A stretch of DNA of 64,000 nucleotides, from the NCBI RefSeq assembly GCF_024582815.1, contig NZ_CP102099.1:1054001-1118000 (forward strand), written 5' to 3'. This document shows positions 18,917 to 27,494 of this stretch, one piece after another. Position 1 is the stretch's first letter, and the number at the start of each line of letters is the position of its first letter. The translations under genes and the position numbers were made by a program. The notes under the pieces were generated by a model. It made no database searches. It saw nothing but the letters and a program-made list of their open reading frames with translations, and was not told the DNA's origin. The stretch is from Acinetobacter colistiniresistens. GTDB taxonomy: Bacteria > Pseudomonadota > Gammaproteobacteria > Pseudomonadales > Moraxellaceae.

Positions 18917-21900
18917 ATGACTAAACTAGAAAAATTTCAAAGAAATAAACTGTGGTATGTTATTTGTTCAAGCTCTTTAACGATGTCTTGGTTAATGATG
19001 GCATCCGTGGTTGAAGCAAGTGATTTGCAGATTTATGCTGTCCCTACCGCTGGGAAAAAAACCATTGTAATGATGCTGGATACTTCTGGGTCGATGGGGC
19101 CAAATTTAGGTTCTGGCTATAGTTTATATGATGATTATGGTTTAACAAGCCGTACCTGTTCAGTCACCTCAACAACAAGTTCTACAACACCATCTTATTC
19201 CCGTAATTATTGTGTTGTAGCTTCAAACACTACAAATGCTAGGGTTACAAATACTGATACAGGGTGTGAAAAGCAATCGGATAATAGTTATCGTTGTTAT
19301 GATCGCTTAACACGTTTAAAAGATGGTATGTTTACTTTTTTAAATAGTACTAATCCAGTTCTTAATAGTGTCAGTGTCGGTTTGGGGCATTTTTCTGGAT
19401 ATAATGTTGGTACAACGACGGGTGATAATAATAGTGGTGAAATTTTGGTGACCGCAGCAGATTTAGGAGCGGTTGGTTCATCTCAGAGAGTAGCTTTAAA
19501 AACAGCAGTAGCGAGATTAGAGGCAAGTGGGGGAACTCCGACATCCAATGCTTTTGCTGAAGCTGCTGCTTATTTATTGGGGACAAGTACTCGAACATTT
19601 GTAGATATTAATAAGGATATTTATAAAAAAGTAACCACGATTTCTCAAGTGTTTGATCATTATGAGTGCCAAAATACTGCTTATCCTAATTTAAATCCAA
19701 TGGATAATAGATGTTATCAATATCAAGGTTTTTCTGGTCGTACACTGGCTGCGACAGTAACAAATAATTATAGTTGTACAGACCCTTCTTACCCTTATCT
19801 TAATGGCAGTAAATGTTATAGAAGTAGTACCAGTACTAAAAGTATTAATGCAACGAATAATCCAACTTATAGCTGTACATCAAGTTCTTACCCTTATTTA
19901 AATCCTGCAAATAATACGTGTTATCAAAGTAATAGTGGCTATAGTGGGGGCACAGTCACCCCTACGACCATAACTCGACCTGTCAGCACAGATCAATATT
20001 ATCAATGTACTAGTTGGGCAACTACGGATTTTACTAATCAATATCAACAATGTAATGGCCGTACAGGTACAAATTCTAGCTACTGGCAAAATTTAGGCTC
20101 AACAGCACCAGACGATTTAGCTTTGGATGGTAGCGTTGACGTTGTCACGAATCCGGTGCATACAGTCTATTATCGAGTTGTGCAGCAAGCTGGAGCAAAT
20201 GCATACAGTGGTTTTGATAAATCTATTCGTGCTTCCAAAAATGCTGATGAAACCGCATATATTTCGCCTTTACCTGCTGTAGAAAATCGCCAAAGCTGTG
20301 ATGGCCAAGGGGTTTATATTTTATCTGATGGAGCACCTTCATCCAATCCTGATTCGGGAGTTTTGGCAGCTGCCTTAGGACGAAACTCTTTTAGTAATAG
20401 TGGTGGTTTAAGTGGTGGAGCTTCAGATTGGGCTTATATGAGTAATTTTGCCCGAGCTTTATATAATGGGGGAACGATTCAAAGTAACGCGAGTAATGCA
20501 ACAAATCCAGCGAATGTCTCTATTCAAACCGCTTTTGTTGGTTTTGGTGCGGCGTTGAATGCATTAAGTACAAATGATGCCATAAATGCTTGTAAAATGA
20601 GTTCTCGAACTCAAGGTGATCGGAGTGGCGATGATGCTTGTTCTCCGAACCAAACGACTAATGCAATCGCTGCACCAGGTTATGGAAATGGTGGTTTCTT
20701 CCCAACGATTGACGCTAATGGTGTTACACAAAGTGTCATTGCCTTTATTAATAACTTGGGTAATGTCCCTTTAGACCCCTTAACTACTGGACAAATCTCG
20801 GTACCTTATGATGCACTAAATCCAAATAATCTATCGCAGTATGGCTATTTACGTGCATTAGAACCAGACCCTGCGCATAGCTATCTGACTTGGCGCGGAA
20901 ACCTTAAGCGTTATAGTGCCACGCTTACGGGTACGAATATCGGTGCATTTAGAGGTAATTCTGGTGGTTTGGTTTACGATGCAGCAGGGGCGTTTAATAC
21001 TGGAACAAAGGATTATTGGAATAGTTCAAGTTATACCGATGGTGGTAAAGTTTTCTTAGGTGGGGCCTATTCTAAAACGCCTTTACCTTATAACGGGCAG
21101 ACGGAAGTAAGTTCAGGAGGTATTATTTCAAGATATGCGTATAGCGCTTCTCAGAAATTACGCAACTTATTTACGGATGTTTCTGCTGTAGATACTACTA
21201 CAGCTAAATTAACGGCAGCAACTGGAAGCACAACAGGTACAGCATTATTAAAAATTCCTGAATCAGCAACGTCGCCTTTTGCGAATGTTACGGCTGTAGG
21301 TACCCATGTGTTAAGTAAATTTAATCCGTCTACAGGACAAGATATCCTTAAAGATTTTCCTGTGGCGATTAAACTTAAATTATTAAACTATCTAGGCTAT
21401 AGCACAGATATTACAGCAGACACTTTGCCAACTTCGCTCGCTGCACCAGATGCACCATATTTATCTATGGGTGGTAGTATTCACTCAATACCAGTCCAGT
21501 TAACCTACTCTGGTACTTTAGATAGTCAAGGTAATTTAACCAATGCGCGTAGTCAATCTATTTTATATGGTTCGATGGAAGGGGGCTTACGTCTTGTTGA
21601 TGCTTCAAGCGGCGAAGAGCAAATGGTCTTTGTTCCTGCTGCAATTTTAAATGACAGTACAAAATCCAAGGCGTTAGTTGTAGGTCAGACCGACTTAAAC
21701 GGACCAACACATGGTATGGATGGGTCATGGGTGGCAGATCCGACGTATAACATCACCTCGACTACTTCTGGCTCGTCGACAACCTCAAGTGTAACTGCGC
21801 GACAAATGAATGTTTATGGTGGAATGCGAATGGGTGGGAGTAGCTATTATGCTTTAAACCTTTTGACGCCTACAAATCCAAAATTACTGTTTAGAATTGA

Positions 21901-23272
21901 TAATTCAACCTCCGGTTTTGAGCGTTTAGGGCAAACTTGGTCTAAACCTGTATTAGCAAATGTTCGTTACAATAATGTAATTACCCGAGTGATGATTGTT
22001 GGTGGTGGGTATGATGAATGTTATGAAAATCCAACTTTCAGTTTAGCTTCCACTGGAGATGATAGCACTTGTTCAACTCGGACTAAGGCCAAAGGGAATG
22101 CTGTTTATATGATTAATGCGAAAACGGGCGCATTAATCTGGTCAGCTACTTACAGTGCTGATGCAACCGATGACCAGCGATATATGAAGCATAGTATCGT
22201 AAGTCGAATTAGTACTCTGGATCGTGATGCTGATGGACTAGTTGATCATTTGTATTTTGGGGATTTAGGGGGGCAGGTTTTCCGTGCTGACTTTAATAAT
22301 ATTGCGGGTACTAGTACCTCAAATTTTGGAAAAAGAGTAGTTCGCTTAGCTAATTTAGCAACCAATGATACGACCAATGATGCTAGTAATGATTATACTG
22401 GTGCCAAAGCACCTCGTTTTTATGTTCAGCCGACTGTAACGATTCATGACCAAGGAGCAAATACATTTATTGTAGTTGGGATTGCTTCTGGCGATCGCAG
22501 TACACCGTTGGATGTTTATCCAATTCAAGGAAGAGAAGGGATGAGCCCAGCAAATGCATTATCAGGCCAACCCGTCAATAATGTTTATGGTATTTTGGAT
22601 CATGACTTTATTAAAGCAGATCTTATTACTGGGACACCAACTTTAGTTACTCAGAATAAAACACGTATTGATTTGAAGAAAAATCCTCAGATTCTAGCTA
22701 CAGGTGAAACAGTTGCTGCATTTTTCTTTCCCACATCGGGAACTGGTAAATTCGGATGGTATCGTTCACTGTCAAGTAAAAGTAGTACAACAACAGCAAT
22801 TGACAGTGTAGAGAAAGCCGATGGCTCTTTTAGAATAAGAGGGGGATTAAAAGCCTTTGAAGAAGAGCCAGTTGCGATTACAAATAATTTATTGGTTCCT
22901 GTATACGATCCACAGGGTACGGGTATTGCTCAGCAGGATCCCTGTAAACCACGTGTGATTGGCGAGACTGATTGGCAAAGATATTGTTTACCGTTTGGAG
23001 CGTGTATAAAAACAGACGGTACTTTAAATACTGCACTAGAAGCCAAGAGTGGTTTTCAGACAAAAACAACAGGTTGTCCTGCAGGGGTAACTGAGTGTAA
23101 TGATAATGTGATTGGTGGTGGTATTCGAGGAATTACGTTTGTACCAAAACCTGATACGAGTAATGGAAGCTGTGGAAAACTTACAATGGCTGGTAATACA
23201 CAAGGTACAGGTGAATGGCAATGTACTAGCCGCTTAATACAAACACGTTGGTATGAGCGTTACCGTCAATAA
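18917..23272 (+). CDS. pilY1: Type IV pilus tip adhesin PilY1 (operon 1), with Cys-repeat insert
   Basis: A 1451-residue PilY1. A signal segment ends near VVEASDLQIY. The von Willebrand A-like domain starts with MLDTSGSMG (MIDAS Asp55-x-Ser-x-Ser). Within it, residues about 249-345 contain three tandem copies of a cysteine-pair module (YECQN..NRCY, YSCTD..SKCY, YSCTS..NTCY), each with Tyr-Pro and Leu-Asn in the loop. The C-terminal beta-propeller holds the calcium-binding loop DRDADGLVDHLYFGDLGGQV near residue 1105. PilY1 sits at the pilus tip and controls extension, adhesion and surface sensing. It follows pilX by 10 bp with GGGGGATATC as ribosome-binding region. No frameshift is seen in 4.4 kb. 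Confidence 0.95.
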   Translation: MTKLEKFQRNKLWYVICSSSLTMSWLMMASVVEASDLQIYAVPTAGKKTIVMMLDTSGSMGPNLGSGYSLYDDYGLTSRTCSVTSTTSSTTPSYSRNYCVVASNTTNARVTNTDTGCEKQSDNSYRCYDRLTRLKDGMFTFLNSTNPVLNSVSVGLGHFSGYNVGTTTGDNNSGEILVTAADLGAVGSSQRVALKTAVARLEASGGTPTSNAFAEAAAYLLGTSTRTFVDINKDIYKKVTTISQVFDHYECQNTAYPNLNPMDNRCYQYQGFSGRTLAATVTNNYSCTDPSYPYLNGSKCYRSSTSTKSINATNNPTYSCTSSSYPYLNPANNTCYQSNSGYSGGTVTPTTITRPVSTDQYYQCTSWATTDFTNQYQQCNGRTGTNSSYWQNLGSTAPDDLALDGSVDVVTNPVHTVYYRVVQQAGANAYSGFDKSIRASKNADETAYISPLPAVENRQSCDGQGVYILSDGAPSSNPDSGVLAAALGRNSFSNSGGLSGGASDWAYMSNFARALYNGGTIQSNASNATNPANVSIQTAFVGFGAALNALSTNDAINACKMSSRTQGDRSGDDACSPNQTTNAIAAPGYGNGGFFPTIDANGVTQSVIAFINNLGNVPLDPLTTGQISVPYDALNPNNLSQYGYLRALEPDPAHSYLTWRGNLKRYSATLTGTNIGAFRGNSGGLVYDAAGAFNTGTKDYWNSSSYTDGGKVFLGGAYSKTPLPYNGQTEVSSGGIISRYAYSASQKLRNLFTDVSAVDTTTAKLTAATGSTTGTALLKIPESATSPFANVTAVGTHVLSKFNPSTGQDILKDFPVAIKLKLLNYLGYSTDITADTLPTSLAAPDAPYLSMGGSIHSIPVQLTYSGTLDSQGNLTNARSQSILYGSMEGGLRLVDASSGEEQMVFVPAAILNDSTKSKALVVGQTDLNGPTHGMDGSWVADPTYNITSTTSGSSTTSSVTARQMNVYGGMRMGGSSYYALNLLTPTNPKLLFRIDNSTSGFERLGQTWSKPVLANVRYNNVITRVMIVGGGYDECYENPTFSLASTGDDSTCSTRTKAKGNAVYMINAKTGALIWSATYSADATDDQRYMKHSIVSRISTLDRDADGLVDHLYFGDLGGQVFRADFNNIAGTSTSNFGKRVVRLANLATNDTTNDASNDYTGAKAPRFYVQPTVTIHDQGANTFIVVGIASGDRSTPLDVYPIQGREGMSPANALSGQPVNNVYGILDHDFIKADLITGTPTLVTQNKTRIDLKKNPQILATGETVAAFFFPTSGTGKFGWYRSLSSKSSTTTAIDSVEKADGSFRIRGGLKAFEEEPVAITNNLLVPVYDPQGTGIAQQDPCKPRVIGETDWQRYCLPFGACIKTDGTLNTALEAKSGFQTKTTGCPAGVTECNDNVIGGGIRGITFVPKPDTSNGSCGKLTMAGNTQGTGEWQCTSRLIQTRWYERYRQ

Positions 23273-23282
23273 GAGATAAGCT

Positions 23283-23807
23283 ATGCGAAACTACCAATTC
23301 CAATTTAAGCTCAATCAAGGATTTACCTTGATTGAGCTTATGCTAGTATTGATTATTGTTGCTATTTTTACGGCAATTGCGCTACCGAGTTATCAAAATT
23401 ATGGACGTCGTGCAAATGCTGCTGCAGCTCAACAAGAAATGCAAAAGTTGGCGGAACAACTTGAGCGGCATAAATCGAGAAATTTTAGTTATAAAGGTTT
23501 TAGTGCGCAGTATTTGTATAATTCAACTGGAACAACACCGTTTGATGGAAGTACCCAAACTTTGACAGTCCCTTTAAATGCGACAGGTGCATCGGTTAGG
23601 TATACATTAACCATTGTTGATGGAATGACTGGAAACCCACTTCTGTCTGCATCTGATGCTACGGGCCAAAGTTGGGCGATTCGGGCGATTAGTGCAGATG
23701 TACAAAACTTTTCATTTTTAATGACGAGTACTGGGTTACGTTGTCAGAATAAAACGATTGCAAATATTACGTATGCCACATGTGGAACAGGTGGGGAAAG
23801 TTGGTAA
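23283..23807 (+). CDS. Minor pilin PilE-like (operon 1, first copy)
   Basis: A prepilin of 174 residues with a 13-residue leader ending KLNQG before [20 protein letters not shown]. The alpha-helix carries [21 protein letters not shown], which is closely matched in the gene at 32001, marking the two as operon paralogues. C-terminal cysteines in GLRCQNKT and ATCGTGG fit the D-region disulfide of PilE/ComF-type minor pilins. It lies 10 bp after pilY1 and overlaps the next gene by one base (TAATG). Confidence 0.85.
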   Translation: MRNYQFQFKLNQGFTLIELMLVLIIVAIFTAIALPSYQNYGRRANAAAAQQEMQKLAEQLERHKSRNFSYKGFSAQYLYNSTGTTPFDGSTQTLTVPLNATGASVRYTLTIVDGMTGNPLLSASDATGQSWAIRAISADVQNFSFLMTSTGLRCQNKTIANITYATCGTGGESW

Positions 23808-24271
23808 TGAATAAAATTGCACAAGGTTTCACGTTAATTGAATTGATGATTGTTGTAGCAATTATTGGTATTATCGCGGCTATTGCTTATCCTTCATATG
23901 CACGATATGGGCAAAGAGTTAAACGTGCTGATGTACAAACAGAGATGATTAATATTGCTCAGATCTTGCAAGCAAGGAAGTTGGCATATAATAGTTATCT
24001 TAATGCAGATACATCAAAAAATACGATAACCGCTATTTATGGTTCATCGGTTAGTCCTAAGCAAGGAACACCATTATACGATCTTTCGTTTAGCACGCTT
24101 ACAGCTTCGGCATGGGTACTCACAGCAACGCCTAAAACAGGTTCTCCACAAGCTGGAAATGGTGTGATTTGCCTTAATGATCAAGGCCAAAAGGACTGGA
24201 ACAAAGCTTCAACTGATGCTGCAACATGTGTTGCAAGGTTATCAAATATTTCTACGTGGGACGGTCGTTAA
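23807..24271 (+). CDS. pilE: Minor pilin PilE-like (operon 1, last gene)
   Basis: A prepilin of 154 residues with leader MNKIAQG then [41 protein letters not shown] is typical of PilE-family minor pilins in Acinetobacter. Cysteines in GVICLNDQG and ATCVARLS probably form the D-region disulfide. The start at 23807 overlaps the preceding stop (TAATG). Operon 2 has no counterpart of this gene. A terminator follows. Confidence 0.88.
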   Translation: MNKIAQGFTLIELMIVVAIIGIIAAIAYPSYARYGQRVKRADVQTEMINIAQILQARKLAYNSYLNADTSKNTITAIYGSSVSPKQGTPLYDLSFSTLTASAWVLTATPKTGSPQAGNGVICLNDQGQKDWNKASTDAATCVARLSNISTWDGR

Positions 24272-24297
24272 CGTTTCACAGCATTTAAATGTTTTAC

Positions 24298-24328
24298 AAA
24301 AGCAAACCTACATCTGGTTTGCTTTTTT
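24298..24328 (+). terminator. Terminator after minor-pilin operon 1
   Basis: AAAAGCAAACC and GGTTTGCTTTTTT arms around a 7-base loop. Confidence 0.9.
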
Positions 24329-24633
24329 ATGTGTATTATTTAACATTTTTAATAACAATAATTAATGAATGTGATCTATTTAACATTTATCTGCTGTTAT
24401 CTACCTTTTATCTCTTAAGGGTGGATTTAAGTGCATTTTCGATAGAAATTGATATGAAACATGAAAACAATCACGAAAAATAACGTTCATTTCATTCATA
24501 TAACAATTTGATTTTACAGCCTTAAAATTTTTTCACTTATAAAGTCAAGATGAAATAATTTGTAAGGTGAATTGAATAAAAATTAATTGAGATGCTCGTT
24601 AAAACAAAAAGATTTGTGCATATGGAGGACTGT
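24329..24633. other. Intergenic region between the two pilus operons
   Basis: About 300 bp, very A+T-rich. No supported gene. It must hold the promoter of operon 2, but no convincing -35/-10 pair was identified. GGAGG at 24624-24628 lies just before the ATG at 24634. Confidence 0.5.
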
Positions 24634-25221
24634 ATGCAACAAGCATATTCTGACTTACAGCCTCGCTCTGCAGTTTCTGGTCTTGCGATAGGGCCGAGTG
24701 TTGCCCAACATCATCCGTTCAACTTCGAGCGTAGCTCTCCGTCTTGCACTCAGACAAAGCAGAGCTTAGTGCATCTTCGCTCAGGATTTACCTTGGTTGA
24801 ATTGATTGTCATGATCGCTGTTTTAGCCATTATTGCTGTAATGGCGGCGCCGTCATTTGCAACGATGTATAGCCGCCAAAAATTAGAATCTTGTGCACGT
24901 GAACTGATCATGAAAGTTTCGGAAGCACGGAGTCAAGCCGTTTTACTCCGTCAAACTACAGGGCTCTGCCTGTCTTCTTTGTCTGAAGATGATTGTGCGA
25001 CTGCAATTGCCATTCCGAAGACAGAGGCACAACGTATTTTTGTCGTCCGTTTAGACAATGGCGTAAGCAGTGCAAGTCTTTCATCAACCAATCTCAGCTT
25101 TAGAAAAAATGGCAGTCTTGCAGCGCAAAAGGACTTTATTTTACAGCACCAAAATCTTTCTTATTGTATTCGGGTAGGGGTGATTGGAGATACCACAATC
25201 AAAGAAGGAGCTTGCACGTGA
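24634..25221 (+). CDS. fimT: Minor pseudopilin FimT-like (operon 2), long leader or later start
   Basis: A GspH/FimT-type prepilin with core FTLVELIVMIAVLAIIAVMA. From the ATG at 24634, which has a strong GGAGG upstream, the leader would be 51 residues, far longer than the 5-15 usual for prepilins. An in-frame GTG at 24769 would instead give the ordinary leader VHLRSG but has only a weak ribosome-binding site. The C-terminal part SSTNLSFRKNGSLAA and the terminal GACT parallel the GspH domain of the operon 1 gene. It overlaps the next gene by GTGA. Confidence 0.8.
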   Translation: MQQAYSDLQPRSAVSGLAIGPSVAQHHPFNFERSSPSCTQTKQSLVHLRSGFTLVELIVMIAVLAIIAVMAAPSFATMYSRQKLESCARELIMKVSEARSQAVLLRQTTGLCLSSLSEDDCATAIAIPKTEAQRIFVVRLDNGVSSASLSSTNLSFRKNGSLAAQKDFILQHQNLSYCIRVGVIGDTTIKEGACT

Positions 25222-25706
25222 ATATTCAAAAACAAAAAGGTGTCGGGCTAGTAGAGGTTTTGGTAGCCCTTGTTCTTTTGGCAATTAGTGTGCTGGGCTT
25301 TGCTGCTTTGCAAATAAAAGCGATTGATTCCAGTTTCGAAGCCAATAAACAGGTGCTGGCACTTACCATTGCGCGTGATTTGGCAGAACGGATGCGAGCT
25401 AATCCACAAGCAACACGTGCAGGGAAATATAGAGTGCAAGCGGTGGAGACTCCTAAAGCAGAAGTCCCGACCATCGCGGATAAACCTGAAAAGGTTGCAT
25501 TACAAGACTTACAGAAGGCTGCGCTTGAGGCCCAAAACAACGGGATGAATCTGGCGGTCGACCAATGTCCGGCAGGCAATAACCGGCAATGTATTTATGT
25601 GGCTTGGGATGGAACCAATTTAGCAGGTGACCAAGGTATCGCCGCATGTATCAAAGATGGTAGTTATGTTTCAGGATCGCACTGTTTGTTTTTGGAGGCA
25701 TACTGA
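25218..25706 (+). CDS. pilV: Minor pilin PilV-like (operon 2)
   Basis: A prepilin of 162 residues starting with GTG in the GTGA overlap. The leader is followed by VGLVEVLVALVLLAISVLGF and LQIKAIDSSFEANKQVLA, the PilV pattern. ARDLAERMRANPQATRAGKY follows. The ending GSHCLFLEAY parallels ASCLMMEVY in the operon 1 protein, which supports paralogy. Four cysteines lie in the C-terminal half. Confidence 0.88.
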   Translation: MNIQKQKGVGLVEVLVALVLLAISVLGFAALQIKAIDSSFEANKQVLALTIARDLAERMRANPQATRAGKYRVQAVETPKAEVPTIADKPEKVALQDLQKAALEAQNNGMNLAVDQCPAGNNRQCIYVAWDGTNLAGDQGIAACIKDGSYVSGSHCLFLEAY

Positions 25707-25707
25707 A

Positions 25708-26733
25708 ATGGAAACAGGCCTCTTCTATTCAAAATCTGGTCAAGCTCAAGCTGGGTTTACCCTGATTGAGCTGATGATTTCCCTGACTTTAGGGTTGCTG
25801 ATCGTTGCTGCCGCTATCCAGTTATTTATTACAGGAATCACCAGTTATAAGTTGCAAAAAGCCATGGCACATATTCAAGACAATGCCAGTCTCGGCTTGA
25901 ACTTTATTGTGGACGATATTCGTAAAGCCAATCTCAGCTCGCCCGTCCCGGCAATTAATGATCAGACCAGCTATGCTGGAATTCTACTGAGTTCGAATAA
26001 TGTCGGAGGGAAAATTGACCTGAATTGTACAGATTGTTTCTCGAATAACCAGATTGCCAGTTTTGGCAATGCCAATGTGGCTGGATTGACCAATGATCAG
26101 TTAATGATTCGTTATCAGGCACCACAAGGGGGGCTGGATTGTTCTGGTCAAAATGTAGCAAATGGGACTTTTGTGATCCAGCGTTACTTTGTTGGTTCTA
26201 CTTCTACGGACTTGCGTCAATCTTTACGTTGTCAGGCTGCCCAATATACACAAGCGATGCTTGATGCAAAGACCACAACAGACCGACTCAAACTGGTTTG
26301 GGGGGAGAGTCAGGTCATTTTACCCAATGTCGATCTTTTTCAGATTCGGTTAGGGTATATGGATGGTGAGCTCAATAGTGCGAATAGCATGATCGCCTAT
26401 ACAGATGTTAAAAATTATATGGCTTTAACTGCAGCTAAAAAAAATATTGATGGCATTACACAGACCGTTCGTCCTTATGTACATGCCATTCAAATCGGTG
26501 TGTTAGTACGTTCGGATGATAAGACCGGAGACCAGTCGGTCATTAAGCAAAGAAATAAAGAACCATTCCAAGTCCTCGGTACCAAGGTCAATCTCACCCC
26601 TGCATCACAAGATACTTATTTAAGACAAGTGGTGGATCAAACGATCTCATTGAGAAATGCAATGGGTTGGGTTTCAGAGGGCTGTGATAGCAGTAAAAGC
26701 TCAAGCTGTACAAATGGGGGGGCTGGAACATGA
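25708..26733 (+). CDS. pilW: Minor pilin PilW-like (operon 2)
   Basis: A 341-residue PilW family prepilin with leader ending QAQAG before [20 protein letters not shown]. The common PilW features IQLFITGITSYKLQKAMAHI and SLRNAMGW are shared with the operon 1 paralogue, but it is about 50 residues shorter and lacks the threonine-rich expansion. The start at 25708 has GGAGG at 25694. It overlaps pilX by four bases. Confidence 0.9.
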   Translation: METGLFYSKSGQAQAGFTLIELMISLTLGLLIVAAAIQLFITGITSYKLQKAMAHIQDNASLGLNFIVDDIRKANLSSPVPAINDQTSYAGILLSSNNVGGKIDLNCTDCFSNNQIASFGNANVAGLTNDQLMIRYQAPQGGLDCSGQNVANGTFVIQRYFVGSTSTDLRQSLRCQAAQYTQAMLDAKTTTDRLKLVWGESQVILPNVDLFQIRLGYMDGELNSANSMIAYTDVKNYMALTAAKKNIDGITQTVRPYVHAIQIGVLVRSDDKTGDQSVIKQRNKEPFQVLGTKVNLTPASQDTYLRQVVDQTISLRNAMGWVSEGCDSSKSSSCTNGGAGT

Positions 26734-27482
26734 TAAACGCACAACGTGGTTCAACACTGATTATTGTCTTAATGATTGTGCTGATGATTACCATTGTTGG
26801 CACACTGGCAATTCGGCAAAGTATCAGTTCGCTTAAATTGGTCAGTAATCATCAGATACAGACGCTACTGGCACAAAATGCGGATACTGCACTGATGTAT
26901 TTTCAGGATCCCAATACCCAGCAAAACTTAGCTTCTGCCAATGGTGTGGTTGGTTTCTTTAAAAATGAAAATAATAAAAATGCTGAACTGGTCTTCTGCT
27001 TTTCAGGAACGGATCCATTTGCCCTAACCAAAGCTGCATATCGCTTAAATAGTGCCAACTTTGAACCGATGGCAAGCAATGCCGGGATGTGTAAAGTTGA
27101 TTCGAGTAACGCAGCCAATGACACAGCCTCTCAATCCAGTGGTCGTAAACAAGTGGTGACACAGGTTTATATTAAAAGAGAAATCAACCCTACAGCACCC
27201 TTTGCAGATTTATCTCGTGGAACGGAAGTATTTGGAGCAAAAACGGAAAACAATATTCGCTTAAGGGTCTATGTGGTGTCCGTGATGCAAGGCTTATTAA
27301 CTTCGGATGCTTTATTTAAAGCAGATCGTGATATTAACAAAGGTTGTTTAACTAAAAGTATCGACAATAACGGTGCCAATGATGTTGCTACTTGCTTAAA
27401 ACAAAATATAGAAAAACCGTTATATAACATACAAGTCGCAGAATATCGTTTCTTGTCTGACTTTGAACCTTCGAGTTCATAA
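26730..27482 (+). CDS. pilX: Minor pilin PilX-like (operon 2)
   Basis: A 250-residue PilX-type protein with N-terminus MINAQRGSTLIIVLMIVLMI, matching the position and style of the operon 1 PilX. RQSISSLKLVSNHQIQTLLA follows the membrane helix. The C-terminus has FKADRDINKGCLTKS, paralleling the cysteine-containing end of the paralogue. The ATGA overlap with pilW and 12 bp to pilY1 mark the operon. Confidence 0.87.
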   Translation: MINAQRGSTLIIVLMIVLMITIVGTLAIRQSISSLKLVSNHQIQTLLAQNADTALMYFQDPNTQQNLASANGVVGFFKNENNKNAELVFCFSGTDPFALTKAAYRLNSANFEPMASNAGMCKVDSSNAANDTASQSSGRKQVVTQVYIKREINPTAPFADLSRGTEVFGAKTENNIRLRVYVVSVMQGLLTSDALFKADRDINKGCLTKSIDNNGANDVATCLKQNIEKPLYNIQVAEYRFLSDFEPSSS

Positions 27483-27494
27483 GGGAGAAATGTC

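Noticed and set aside
19655-19960. CRISPR array or DNA-level tandem repeat
   Set aside because: The similarity is at the protein level inside pilY1; the units differ at DNA level and have no constant spacers.
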